Notes: generated by a model not told the origin, from the letters alone. A stretch of 37,596 nt of DNA from Candidatus Aenigmatarchaeota archaeon (GCA_016195275.1 JACPZZ010000021.1:1-37596); one strand, 5' to 3'. Positions 1-8,900 are shown, numbered from the stretch's first letter. Numbers and translations: made by a program.

Positions 1-80
1 GAATGTGAGGGTATTAAAATGAAGCTGTTGGGGGTGTTCCGATAAAACAGGGGTCCTGCCTAACGCCCGAAGGAAGTGTA

Positions 81-116
81 CTAAAGTCACAATAAGGCGA
101 CTTTAGTCGCATTATT
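81..116. promoter_or_regulatory. Overlapping inverted repeats CTAAAGTC-N10-GACTTTAG (81-106) and GCGACT-TT-AGTCGC (97-110) upstream of the first ORF
   Basis: Perfect 8-bp and 6-bp inverted repeats read directly; the outer arms AATAA/TTATT extend the second one. Confidence 0.5.
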
Positions 117-140
117 TAACTCTTGTGGTACATCAAAACG

Positions 141-1094
141 ATGTTGGGTATGGTACAAGAATCGGATTACGGATTGCAAAGGTTCATTGAAGAGTATGGC
201 TATCGGGTAGCAAAAAAACAGTTCCACTACATAAGAAGCAGAACTTCAGAAGGTTTGACCGTTTTGACCCTGTCTAACCCTTCGTGTGAGGTGGATATTG
301 AAGGGACTACAATTAGCCAAAATGAAAAAACGCATACAGAAGAAGCAGAAATTTACGTTGTGATGAATGGTCGAAATATACGCGGCACAAAAATAGTACA
401 GCATGGTTATTCGACGGACACTACTGTAGCTGCAGTCGGCGAAGGTATAAGAAAACTCTATTTTATCCGGCGACAAACCGGCGGAGTTTATGTAATACAA
501 GGCTCACAAACCGACATATTGCCCACAGAACAAGATTTTAAAAGACTGCTCAACAGTGATTTTACTGGCGGTGGGTGTGTAGAAATTGATCACAGTGGCT
601 ATAGAGCTTCTCCGACAGACGGGTCATCACTAGTAGCAAATGAATTTCGGTTCACTACAGACATCCCTCATGTGCAATTCGAAGTTAACGAGCTTCCTTT
701 TTTTTATGAGCCCCGATCCAATTACATTCTGAGTACAGTTATGTCGGATAATATGAGAACCGAAAGGCTTCCCGAAGTCACGGGTCATTTTACAGATGCG
801 GTTACTGTAGATTATGATGGACGGCATTTTACATTTGTCAGGAAAGATACTAGTGGTATGTCAACCTTCACAGAAGAAAACGCCAGATGCAAAGTGACAA
901 TAAGATTTCCCGAGAGCGTATCGCCATACGACCTACGTCATCTCGAACAGGTTCTCATGTCCGATGACGAATGGATAGATACAATAAACTATGGACTTCC
1001 TACAAGATCGGGCCAGCGTTTGCCTTTGATGACTTATTCCAGAAAATCAAGTGGGGACACTAACAAATCTGGACATGACCTAGATAAAAATTAA
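141..1094 (+). CDS. Hypothetical protein (ATG 141 preferred over the ORF-track start at 123)
   Basis: Long ORF, no family recognised; its stop overlaps the convergent histone stop. Confidence 0.65.
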   Translation: MLGMVQESDYGLQRFIEEYGYRVAKKQFHYIRSRTSEGLTVLTLSNPSCEVDIEGTTISQNEKTHTEEAEIYVVMNGRNIRGTKIVQHGYSTDTTVAAVGEGIRKLYFIRRQTGGVYVIQGSQTDILPTEQDFKRLLNSDFTGGGCVEIDHSGYRASPTDGSSLVANEFRFTTDIPHVQFEVNELPFFYEPRSNYILSTVMSDNMRTERLPEVTGHFTDAVTVDYDGRHFTFVRKDTSGMSTFTEENARCKVTIRFPESVSPYDLRHLEQVLMSDDEWIDTINYGLPTRSGQRLPLMTYSRKSSGDTNKSGHDLDKN

Positions 1095-1321
1095 ACAAGC
1101 TTCTTCTTCGCAAGCCTTATGTCCGCGTCTATGATCGTTTTGCGCCCAGCGTGTCGCGCCATTGTAGCAGCCTCTGCAGAAAGTTCGATAGCAACGCCTT
1201 CAAGCACTTTGGCAAACTCGTCGACAGCGTCCTTGCCTACGCGCCCGCCACCGATTTTACGCAAAATTCTTTCGCACGCGGCGTGTGGCAGTTCCGTCAT
1301 AACAAATTTTGGAGTTTTCAT
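1091..1321 (-). CDS. Archaeal histone (histone-fold protein)
   Basis: 76 aa with GGGRVGKDAVDEFAKVLEGVAIELSAEAATMARHAGRKTIIDADIRLAKKK, typical of archaeal histones. Confidence 0.93.
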   Translation of the reverse strand: MKTPKFVMTELPHAACERILRKIGGGRVGKDAVDEFAKVLEGVAIELSAEAATMARHAGRKTIIDADIRLAKKKLV

Positions 1322-1498
1322 AATTTAAATATCTTAAAAAGGAAAACATCATGACCGCATTGGCAGCAACAATTACATGCAGGACGAATCTGGATATAGA
1401 TCCTTACCAGTCTTTTTTCCCGGCGGTTTGAATCGTGGGAGGATGTCACATTTCTGGAAAATGAATTGTGAGTAGATTTTTTACAAAAGGTATTTGAT

Positions 1499-2530
1499 AT
1501 GAAGAAAAGGATACTCGTTTTGTGCGTTGACCGCGACGACGATGTTGGCCGCAAAACCTCTTTCAAGGGCCCGGTTATTGGTAGAAAGGACAATGTGTCC
1601 CTGGCAACAGAACTCGGATTAAACGATCCGGAAGACTCTGACACAAACGCGATTTTCGAAGCGGTAAAAGTGCACGACGAACTGTCGAAAGCATCCGACA
1701 TAGAAGTTGCCACGATAACCGGCCACAAGGAAGAGGGTCTCAGGGCCGACCGGGAAATAATCAAACAGCTCGATAAAATCCTCGAAAAATTCAAACCCGA
1801 CGGAATTGTGGTCGTAAGCGACGGGGCAAGCGACGAGTACATAATGCCGCTTCTGTCGTCGAAGGCGAGCATCATATCGGTGCGCCGCGTTGTAATCAGA
1901 CAGAGCGAGCGTTATGAAGGCCTTTATTTCGCACTCCAGAATTTCATCAGGCATTCTCTGGATAATCCGCGCTTGGCTCGTGTGGTCTTTGGTTTACCGG
2001 CCATAGCACTGATACTGTTCTCGTTGTTTGATGTGGTTGCCTGGCGCTTCGTTATCGGCGTAGTAGGAACGTTCATGTTTGTCAAGGGCTTTGGCCTTGA
2101 AGGCTTGGTTGCAGGCTCCATCAAAGAGCTTAGCACGTCTCTCAGGACAAAGAAAACCGCCTTTTTCCTGTACATAGCAGCTATCGCGATAGGTTTGATA
2201 GCCGTGTTGCGCGGCTACGAAGCTGTCGTGGCATCAGGATCGGAAATCTGGTACAAAACAGTGGGTACGTTCGCCTACAACTCGGTGTACATATTCTTCC
2301 TTTCCGAAGTTATCCTGGTCGTAGGATGGCTAATCAGCCACCCGAATAATTACAGGCAGGCCGTTAACCTCATAATCCTGGGCTTTTCACTGAACTTCCT
2401 TCTTTACAGCGCCTCTGAAGTGTTTATTTTGCCAAGTAAAGGTTTGCTAACATTTTTCCTTGCCATTATCCTAGGCTTCCTAGTAATAATCACAACATTT
2501 GCGTTAGAATCAAAAGGTAGGTCAGAATAA
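1499..2530 (+). CDS. DUF373 family integral membrane protein
   Basis: N-terminal LVLCVDRDDDVGRKT...GPVIGR plus C-terminal multi-TM segments, resembling DUF373. Confidence 0.85.
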   Translation: MKKRILVLCVDRDDDVGRKTSFKGPVIGRKDNVSLATELGLNDPEDSDTNAIFEAVKVHDELSKASDIEVATITGHKEEGLRADREIIKQLDKILEKFKPDGIVVVSDGASDEYIMPLLSSKASIISVRRVVIRQSERYEGLYFALQNFIRHSLDNPRLARVVFGLPAIALILFSLFDVVAWRFVIGVVGTFMFVKGFGLEGLVAGSIKELSTSLRTKKTAFFLYIAAIAIGLIAVLRGYEAVVASGSEIWYKTVGTFAYNSVYIFFLSEVILVVGWLISHPNNYRQAVNLIILGFSLNFLLYSASEVFILPSKGLLTFFLAIILGFLVIITTFALESKGRSE

Positions 2531-2664
2531 CATCATTTATAACAAAGATAAAGTAAAAAATAGTATTAAAAGAAGCTTATAATTATTATATTATATAAAA
2601 TATAATTAAAATTATTTAAGTCCAAAAAACCAAGTAATTGTATTCACGCAGGAGATGTGAGAGT

Positions 2665-2979
2665 TTGGCGGAAAACGAAGAAAATAACATCCTAGAAGGC
2701 TTGTTTTTACACGAAAAGCCAGCTAGATTACTTATCTCGGCAAAAACTCCGAAGTACGCGACTCAATTGGCAAAAGAAGTCGATTGCACGTTCTCCCACA
2801 CTGTAAAGCTTCTAGAGCAGTTTCGCAAAATGGGCTTAGTTGTCTTCAAAAAAACCGGGCGCATTAAAATGGTTTCCCTCACAGACGACGGCCAAGAAAT
2901 CGCAAACTACCTCGAAGGCCTTGTAACTAAGATAACCAACCTGGAAAAGGCGCAAAAAAATAAGGAAAATCCACAATAA
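2665..2979 (+). CDS. Winged-helix (MarR-like) DNA-binding protein; start uncertain (2638 in the ORF track, TTG 2665 preferred)
   Basis: wHTH pattern YATQLAKEVDCTFSHTVKLLEQFRKMGLVVFKKTGRIKMVSLTDDGQEIA; GGAGATGTGA-like RBS before TTG 2665. Confidence 0.75.
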   Translation: MAENEENNILEGLFLHEKPARLLISAKTPKYATQLAKEVDCTFSHTVKLLEQFRKMGLVVFKKTGRIKMVSLTDDGQEIANYLEGLVTKITNLEKAQKNKENPQ

Positions 2980-3158
2980 TCGTGACATGCTTGTTTTGGC
3001 ATGGTTTACCACGTAATCGTGCTGCTTCGAAAGTCGTTTTGGGGTAGTTTATATATATTCCGGGATTTTTCCTCAAATATCACCAAATCGGCGATTTTCG
3101 CCAAAAACAACGGGCAGAATGCAAACAACATATATAAGTCATTCGAGATAATTCTATT

Positions 3159-3578
3159 ATGCAGAAAATCTCCATTTCCGATTTACCAACACCAAAAACC
3201 AAGGACCCAAGGCTTGTTTGCAACTGGTTATTGAACTCTTTAGGCCTCATAAACCGCGACGAACAGGGCGATAAAATGACTGATATATTCATGTTTCTGG
3301 CTGGTAAATCCCAGGCAAAAGACCAAAACGCGCCAAGCAAAGCAGCCAAAATAGAGGAAATACAGGCGCATACCGGTTTACCGAGATCAACATGTTACAA
3401 ATACATAGGCCGTTTAATTGACTCCGGTCTGGTAAAAAAGATCGCAGCTAACGAATATGCGCTATCAGAAGGAGAAATAGCCCGCATTATCCAAAATATA
3501 CGAAAAGATACCGATAAAGTGCTGGAAAAACTCCAGGATCGCACCGCGCAGTTGGATAAGGAGATGCAGTTTGTATGA
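3159..3578 (+). CDS. HTH transcriptional regulator (TrmB/ArsR-like winged helix)
   Basis: IEEIQAHTGLPRSTCYKYIGRLIDSGLVKKIAANEYALSEG. Confidence 0.7.
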   Translation: MQKISISDLPTPKTKDPRLVCNWLLNSLGLINRDEQGDKMTDIFMFLAGKSQAKDQNAPSKAAKIEEIQAHTGLPRSTCYKYIGRLIDSGLVKKIAANEYALSEGEIARIIQNIRKDTDKVLEKLQDRTAQLDKEMQFV

Positions 3579-3820
3579 ACACTCACGGGTGCTGCAAAAA
3601 TTCGTCCTCCATAACAAACAAGTATTCTACAAAACAACCTTTTAAAAATACGGAGATTATTACAAATATAAAAAACTATATACCAAACAGAATAATAAAT
3701 AAAATATATTTTAAAGTAAATATGTGTTATTTACAAAGTGAGAGTTAGAGTTTACAAAACAACAACCACTGTAAAGTAGTAATAATACTTTATTAATAAG
3801 CCTTTAAGACTGATAATTAG

Positions 3821-4441
3821 TTGAATATGTCCGCACGTAACCTATTGGAAAAAGAAAGGTTTCTGTACATCAACAAAGAGCACGGCTTTGTAGTCCCGGC
3901 GTTCGCTTCTTTTTGCGCATCTCTGGGCCAGCATTTGATAGATGAACTTTACCTGAAAGAGCAAGGCACAGGGCTTTACCTTAAGGCCAGCAAATACAGA
4001 TCCCGCGATATTCCAAGTCGGATCGATTTTACCTATAAGCCTCAATCTTTGGTTTTCATAAGCAATGGAAACCCAACCGACCCAGAAAGCGAAAGCTGTC
4101 TTTATTTAAGAGGAAACGAACAGAAAATAGAAGAGTTTCTCGCATTGCACGCAAATATAAAGCCAGGCGCATTCCGTGTCTCCAGCCGGAATGAGATGAA
4201 CGAGCTTCTGTCAAGGCTGGAAGGGAAAAAGATTAAGAGCGCAATAATAGACCCTGCAATAGGAGGCGAAATTTACGCTGGTTTGTTAAATGGCAGTTAC
4301 ATTTTTTCAGCCGGCTTAATACCTGTCAATACCGAAGACACAGAGCTGGACATTTGTATGGACGATAACCTAGTGAGCGTGACAACGACATCACCCAAAG
4401 ACGGAATCGTAAAGTATTTGCCTAGAGAAATCGACAGATGA
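3821..4441 (+). CDS. Hypothetical protein, paralogue of 5262..5834
   Basis: Shared motifs IEEFLxxH, AIIDPxxGxxxYAGxLxGxxxFSxGxIPxNT, MDDxxL. Confidence 0.75.
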   Translation: MNMSARNLLEKERFLYINKEHGFVVPAFASFCASLGQHLIDELYLKEQGTGLYLKASKYRSRDIPSRIDFTYKPQSLVFISNGNPTDPESESCLYLRGNEQKIEEFLALHANIKPGAFRVSSRNEMNELLSRLEGKKIKSAIIDPAIGGEIYAGLLNGSYIFSAGLIPVNTEDTELDICMDDNLVSVTTTSPKDGIVKYLPREIDR

Positions 4442-4707
4442 TCGACACTTCGATTTTATGCTTTAGTTGTCGTCAATTGTCGGAAGAAATCGACACAATA
4501 ACCACCAAAAAATGCCAAAATTGGATCAAAAAACCAGCTGGAAGCGATAACTGTCGCTTATACAGTATGGGATGTGTGAGACTTCCAAACTTGTTAAGAT
4601 CATATAATAATATGCCAATCAGATTAAACCACGGCCAAGGATAGCAGGCGATGAATAGCCAGCATCTTAGAAGATTTAAGATAATTTCGTCTATAATAGA
4701 GTGTTAA

Positions 4708-5232
4708 TCACCAGTCCATCGTTTTCTCAACAACGCCGTCAATCTTCGCCTCGCCGGAATCCAGCATCTTTTTAACAAATTCGTAAACGCTTTGAGGAAC
4801 CAGGTGATCCCAGCTGCCGCGCAATCTTATAATATTCCTTATTCTTGTAGCGTTGTATTTTTCCGGCTCAAGAAAATCCGGCAATACAATTTCGTAATCC
4901 GCTTCAAGGCATTTTCTTGTCCAATCGTTTCCAGTAACAACAACATCGAAATCGTATTTCTTGATCTCTTCAGCCCATTTTTCGTCGTCGGGAATGTCGG
5001 GAATTCCTATGATCTTACATTTATCCAGCAGGCCTTCCTTTTCCAAAACCTCTGTTGTCATTTGCTTTCGTTCGGGAAAAGAAAACGGATTGCTTCTTTG
5101 GCGCGATGCGTTCGAGCTTCCGACTGCTATCAATACGGAATCATATTTTTCAAGAATCTTCTTTATCGCGTGTAAATGGCCTTTATGCATGGGCTGCAGG
5201 CGGCAGACGAATAGCGCAATCATAAAAGACAA
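4708..5232 (-). CDS. nadM: Nicotinamide-nucleotide adenylyltransferase, archaeal NadM type
   Basis: Nucleotidyltransferase motifs FVCRLQPMHKGHLHAIKKIL and GSSNASRQRSNPFSFPERKQM. Confidence 0.88.
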   Translation of the reverse strand: MSFMIALFVCRLQPMHKGHLHAIKKILEKYDSVLIAVGSSNASRQRSNPFSFPERKQMTTEVLEKEGLLDKCKIIGIPDIPDDEKWAEEIKKYDFDVVVTGNDWTRKCLEADYEIVLPDFLEPEKYNATRIRNIIRLRGSWDHLVPQSVYEFVKKMLDSGEAKIDGVVEKTMDW

Positions 5233-5261
5233 ATTTAAATCTATGGTATAAATATCAACAT

Positions 5262-5834
5262 ATGCACTACGGACCGAAGCTCCTCTATGAAAGCAGAGAG
5301 CACCGTATTGTTGTGTCGTCGTTTATGAATTTTTGCCAGGGGTTGCGAGGGCGCACAATAAGCGAATTGTACGTTAAACCTGACGGTTCCGGGCTGTTCC
5401 TGCGGGCCGGAAATAAGTCTGCGGATTTCCTTTATTCCGGCAGGGCGTTTAATTTGCTGGGCATGGAAAAAGCAGCAGGAGACGAGGTATATGTATATCT
5501 GGAAGGCAGGGAACCGCAGATAGAGGAATTTCTGTCAGCCCACAAAAACGGCAGGAACAGGGTAATGAAAACAGATTTGTCAGGAATAAACTCACTGCTT
5601 CACCGCATGGCCGGGTCAGAGATTATCAATGCAATAATAGACCCCGGGAAAGGCGACTCTGTGTATGCAGGGCCCCTGCACGGCAACACCGTGTTTTCCT
5701 CCGGCGCCATACCTATTAACACATACGGCATGGCAACCTGCCTGTTTATGGACGACGATTCCCTGCTCGGAATAAGAACCGTTTCAGTGCCGCAGGGAAT
5801 TGTGGACTACGCAGCGACAAAGAACGTCTACTAA
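5262..5834 (+). CDS. Hypothetical protein, paralogue of 3821..4441
   Basis: Same conserved blocks as 3821..4441 (AIIDPGKGDSVYAGPLHGNTVFSSGAIPINT). Confidence 0.75.
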   Translation: MHYGPKLLYESREHRIVVSSFMNFCQGLRGRTISELYVKPDGSGLFLRAGNKSADFLYSGRAFNLLGMEKAAGDEVYVYLEGREPQIEEFLSAHKNGRNRVMKTDLSGINSLLHRMAGSEIINAIIDPGKGDSVYAGPLHGNTVFSSGAIPINTYGMATCLFMDDDSLLGIRTVSVPQGIVDYAATKNVY

Positions 5835-5839
5835 ACAGT

Positions 5840-6406
5840 TTACCCTATGTAGCTGCTCTGCCCTTCAATGTCGCTCTCGCCACCTTTTCCATCCTTGCTC
5901 TTTTCAGAACCTTTTTTCGGCGCCACAATAGGAACCTGCAACGGCGGCGGCAGCTGCATGTCGTCCGACAAAACAAGCGCTTTCAGCAAACCCTTCCTAA
6001 AAATCATGTTGTAAACCTCTATCATCATTTCCTGCGGCAGCGATTTGTTCTTGGCCCACGTCTTTGCGCCGACACGCTCGCCTTCTTCCAGGAAAAGGAT
6101 TTCGCCCGCTATTTTTATCATGGCGATATCAGGCTTGTATTCCACATTAAAATTGAAATTGATTGTCAGAACCTTCCCATTGTTGCCTAGGGTGGGCAGT
6201 TCTTTTTCCTCCACGGAAACTATGGCCGGCACCGATTCAACCTTGAAGCCCGGGGTCGGGTTGTTTTTGCGAACAGCATCTATCTTTGTTATCTGCATCC
6301 CGATTACTGGCATAACATCACGAAAAACATTGGCCGTAGGAGCATTTAAGCTTTGATCCGCATCAGAGGCCGCCACATAAATCCTCGCTGATAGGAAAAG
6401 AGACAT
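5840..6406 (-). CDS. Hypothetical soluble protein
   Basis: 188-aa ORF with no recognised family; the start codon lies in an inverted repeat. Confidence 0.65.
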   Translation of the reverse strand: MSLFLSARIYVAASDADQSLNAPTANVFRDVMPVIGMQITKIDAVRKNNPTPGFKVESVPAIVSVEEKELPTLGNNGKVLTINFNFNVEYKPDIAMIKIAGEILFLEEGERVGAKTWAKNKSLPQEMMIEVYNMIFRKGLLKALVLSDDMQLPPPLQVPIVAPKKGSEKSKDGKGGESDIEGQSSYIG

Positions 6407-6535
6407 GTGCTATTGGTATGCACATGTTTCTAGCTAACCTGAAACATGCCGTAAAGCTGGAAGCATAGGTTGTTAGAAACATACCGATACAGTATACGGT
6501 ATGTTTCAGTTTATAGCGGTATGTTTTTATCTAAC
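6403..6535. promoter_or_regulatory. Cluster of inverted repeats built on the half-site GAAACAT(A/G)CCG
   Basis: ACATGTGC-N9-GCACATGT (6403-6427); CATGTTTC-N10-GAAACATG (6423-6448); GAAACATACCG-N10-CGGTATGTTTC (6476-6507); extra half-site CGGTATGTTT from about 6517. Confidence 0.65.
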
Positions 6536-6611
6536 ATCCACAACCGCAGCCGCAACATCCGTTTTTCTTTCCTGCAGTCTTCTTCGCCGCAGTTGTTTTC
6601 TTAGTCACCAT
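6531..6611 (-). CDS. 26-aa Lys/Ala-rich peptide with Cys-Gly tail (MVTKKTTAAKKTAGKKNGCCGCGCGC)
   Basis: Hand translation of the minus strand, ATG to TAG; below the ORF-track length cut-off. Confidence 0.5.
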   Translation of the reverse strand: MVTKKTTAAKKTAGKKNGCCGCGCGC

Positions 6612-6677
6612 AAAATCACTGAAGTTAGTTGTGCAGGAAAGTTAATAAGCGTTTGCAACAAAGAACAACCGGAAGGA

Positions 6678-7373
6678 TTAAACTATCCTTGTGCCCCTGA
6701 AATTGTCGCCCAGGATGGCCTTTTCCATATTCTTCACATCAGCACCGTTTACTATTACCGTTGAAAAGCGTGCCCTGTGAATTATCATCGACGCAACAAG
6801 GTCTATAACAGAATACTGTTTAGCCCGCATTTTTGTTTTCGATATGATTTCCACAAGTTCGTCCTTGCTCAATTTTTCATATTTCACCGCATTTGGGTTT
6901 TTATCCGGATCATCAGAATAAATGAAATCCACGTCTTTCGCAACAACCAGGCGCGACGCGTCAAGATATTCCGCAACCTCGGCTGCGACAGCATCAGTCG
7001 ATTGGCCCGGCACAAGCCCGCCAAGCACAACGACCTTTCTTGTAGCTTCCGCCGATGTCAGTTCCTCAAATGTTTTGCACGGCTCCCTGTATGCTATGTG
7101 ACCCAAAGACGAGATGAAAAGTCTTGCGTTTAGTCGTGACGTATCTATGCCAATCAGGTCGAAATAGGATTCGTTGGTTCCAATCTCTCTCGCAGCTTCG
7201 ACATACATCCTGTTAACAGACCCGCCTCCAATGATAACAATGAATTGATAATCTTTATCCAGCCTTTTTATCATTTCAGCGATTTCTTTCATGTGTTTGG
7301 TGTTGGGACCTTTGTCGAACAAAAAAGAACCGCCGAGCTTGATAACGATTTTTTTCTTGTCCATGCAGACCAA
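6678..7373 (-). CDS. pyrH: Amino-acid-kinase-fold protein, probable archaeal UMP kinase
   Basis: KIVIKLGGSFLF, IVIIGGGSVNRMY, GLVPGQSTDAVAAEVAEYL, KDVDFIYSDDPDKNPNA. Confidence 0.82.
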   Translation of the reverse strand: MVCMDKKKIVIKLGGSFLFDKGPNTKHMKEIAEMIKRLDKDYQFIVIIGGGSVNRMYVEAAREIGTNESYFDLIGIDTSRLNARLFISSLGHIAYREPCKTFEELTSAEATRKVVVLGGLVPGQSTDAVAAEVAEYLDASRLVVAKDVDFIYSDDPDKNPNAVKYEKLSKDELVEIISKTKMRAKQYSVIDLVASMIIHRARFSTVIVNGADVKNMEKAILGDNFRGTRIV

Positions 7374-7586
7374 TTCTGATTATGGTTTGGGATTAATAAG
7401 TCTTCGTTTACCTGTCGCCTGAGCAAAGAGAAAGATTACCTAGCAAGCTATACCAACAAACAATGGCAGAGGCCCAGATACCATTATTGGTTTCCATGTA
7501 CAGGGACTTAATTTTAGAATCACCCTTTTTTGAGGGCGTGGAGCGCTATGTAACGGGTCACAGATAAAAATCAAAATAACAAATCA

Positions 7587-8285
7587 TTATACTGTTGAAT
7601 TATATCGGTTAAACACTTCGCTGGCACTTAAAGTACTATTGTAAATCCTTACCTCGTCAATCTTTCCTAAAAATGTGCCAAAATTAAACTGGCTGTGACG
7701 GCCAATCCACAGGTTTGTGTTGGTGTTCGTAATATCAGCGGTATTATTGCTGACTTCGACCAAGGTCCCGTTAATGTAGAGCTTATGTACATCATTCGAA
7801 TTATCAAATGTATAAACTACGTGGTACCACTTATCGATATTGCCTGAACTGTAAAAATTGAAAGCTTTGTGTTTTAAGGGTACATCCCCCACAGTAGCTG
7901 CAAGATAGCCATCGGTGTTAATACGGAAGTCATATTCGTTGTTATTCTTGCTAAGAATGATCGAGTCATTCCCTGTGTTATTACCCGGGAAAATCCATGC
8001 TTCAAGGCTTAAATTAACCGGAGGGTTAAAATCTTGGACTTCAACAAGATCGTTATTCCCGTCAAAACTCAAGGAATGGTTGACTTTTCCAGTAGTCCAT
8101 ACAGGACCATTATGCAACATACCGTTTCTTCCATTACCAGAAGAATCAGCCGCACTAACACCTGAATTTTCATCAAACTTCCAATAACCCATCAAACTTG
8201 AATCAGGACTAGAAGATAAGGCCAACCCGGCCAATAACAACAATGTCACCATAAGCTGCAATACAACAGCAAAAATTTTTTTCAT
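7587..8285 (-). CDS. Secreted LamG/concanavalin-like domain protein
   Basis: Signal peptide, then GYWKFDENSGVSAADSSGNGRNGMLHNGPVW...WHHVVYTFD-like and GKIDEVRIYNSTLSASEV motifs. Confidence 0.88.
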   Translation of the reverse strand: MKKIFAVVLQLMVTLLLLAGLALSSSPDSSLMGYWKFDENSGVSAADSSGNGRNGMLHNGPVWTTGKVNHSLSFDGNNDLVEVQDFNPPVNLSLEAWIFPGNNTGNDSIILSKNNNEYDFRINTDGYLAATVGDVPLKHKAFNFYSSGNIDKWYHVVYTFDNSNDVHKLYINGTLVEVSNNTADITNTNTNLWIGRHSQFNFGTFLGKIDEVRIYNSTLSASEVFNRYNSTV

Positions 8286-8350
8286 CGTACTACATAATTT
8301 AAATGTTAAATATTAAAAGCTTTTTTATGCGGTGTAATTAGTGGGTTAAT

Positions 8351-8461
8351 TAGCCCCGGGCGGATTCGAACCGCCGTCCCCAGGTTACTCCATTTTTACT
8401 CCAGAGCCTGATGTGCTTTGTCGTGATCTTGAAATCACTTTGGCCGCTGCACTACGGGGCT
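8351..8461 (-). tRNA. Intron-containing tRNA, best read as tRNA-Gln(CUG), with an additional D-loop insert
   Basis: AGCCCCG/CGGGGCT acceptor plus discriminator A; T-arm GGCGG-TTCGAAT-CCGCC; anticodon stem TCAGG/CCTGG; spliced loop CUCUGGA; D-stem GTGC/GCAC. Confidence 0.82.
8386..8400 (-). other. 15-nt tRNA intron at canonical position 37/38 (AGTAAAAATGGAGTA)
   Basis: BHB model: outer helix TCAGG/CCTGG, 4-bp helix CTCT/GGAG, bulges GGA and TAA. Confidence 0.7.
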
Positions 8462-8464
8462 ATT

Positions 8465-8900
8465 TCTAGACAGTATAAACCGGTCCAGCTTTTTATTCTT
8501 TTCTCCTACAAACCCTATGCCTTTATGAAATTTAGAAACCTGATTAAAACCATTCAGGTACAAACCGAATAACTTATTTCCACCTTTCCTTTTCCAAGTA
8601 TAAGTCCTTGGGATTAAACCCAAATCTTTGAAGTATTTTTTTATACCAATTAAGAAACTTTTAGTGGCGGAATCAACGCCGACCCGAGATAATTTTTATA
8701 TAATGTAAATTTACCGTCAGTTGAAAACACACCCTTTAAAAAATGTTTTGATAGCATCTTAGAGTGCGAAACCTGCCCACAGCAAACCTAGAAATAGTGC
8801 AAATTTATGATTTATTGTCGGAGGCGTCCTAATTCTGTGACCAGAACCTTTTAAGTATGACACATTTTCCCTCTTGTCAAACAACGGTTTTATCCCTTTA
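8465..8900 (-). pseudogene. Degraded LAGLIDADG homing endonuclease with frameshifts
   Basis: Fragments in different frames: INHKFALFLGLLWAGF; KHFLKGVFSTDGKFTLYKN; SATKSFLIGIKKYFKDLGLIPRTYTWKRKGGNKLFGLYLNGFNQVSKFHKGIGFVGEKNKKLDRFI. Confidence 0.72.

Noticed and set aside
2530-2640. AT-rich stretch with ATTATATTATATAA runs
   Set aside because: Looks like ordinary AT-rich promoter or intergenic DNA; no repeat array structure.
3001-3234. ORF starting MVYHVIVLLRKSFWG, resembling the ASCH-like start MYHVAIMKKSWG at 37393
   Set aside because: Similarity is limited to about 14 residues and the rest does not match; it overlaps the promoter region of the 3159 gene.
4438-4644. 68-aa plus-strand ORF after the first paralogue
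   Set aside because: No recognisable features; probably intergenic chance ORF.
7463-7567. 34-aa ORF MAEAQIPLLVSMYRDLILESPFFEGVERYVTGHR
   Set aside because: Short, no family or operon context; cannot be supported as a gene from sequence alone.
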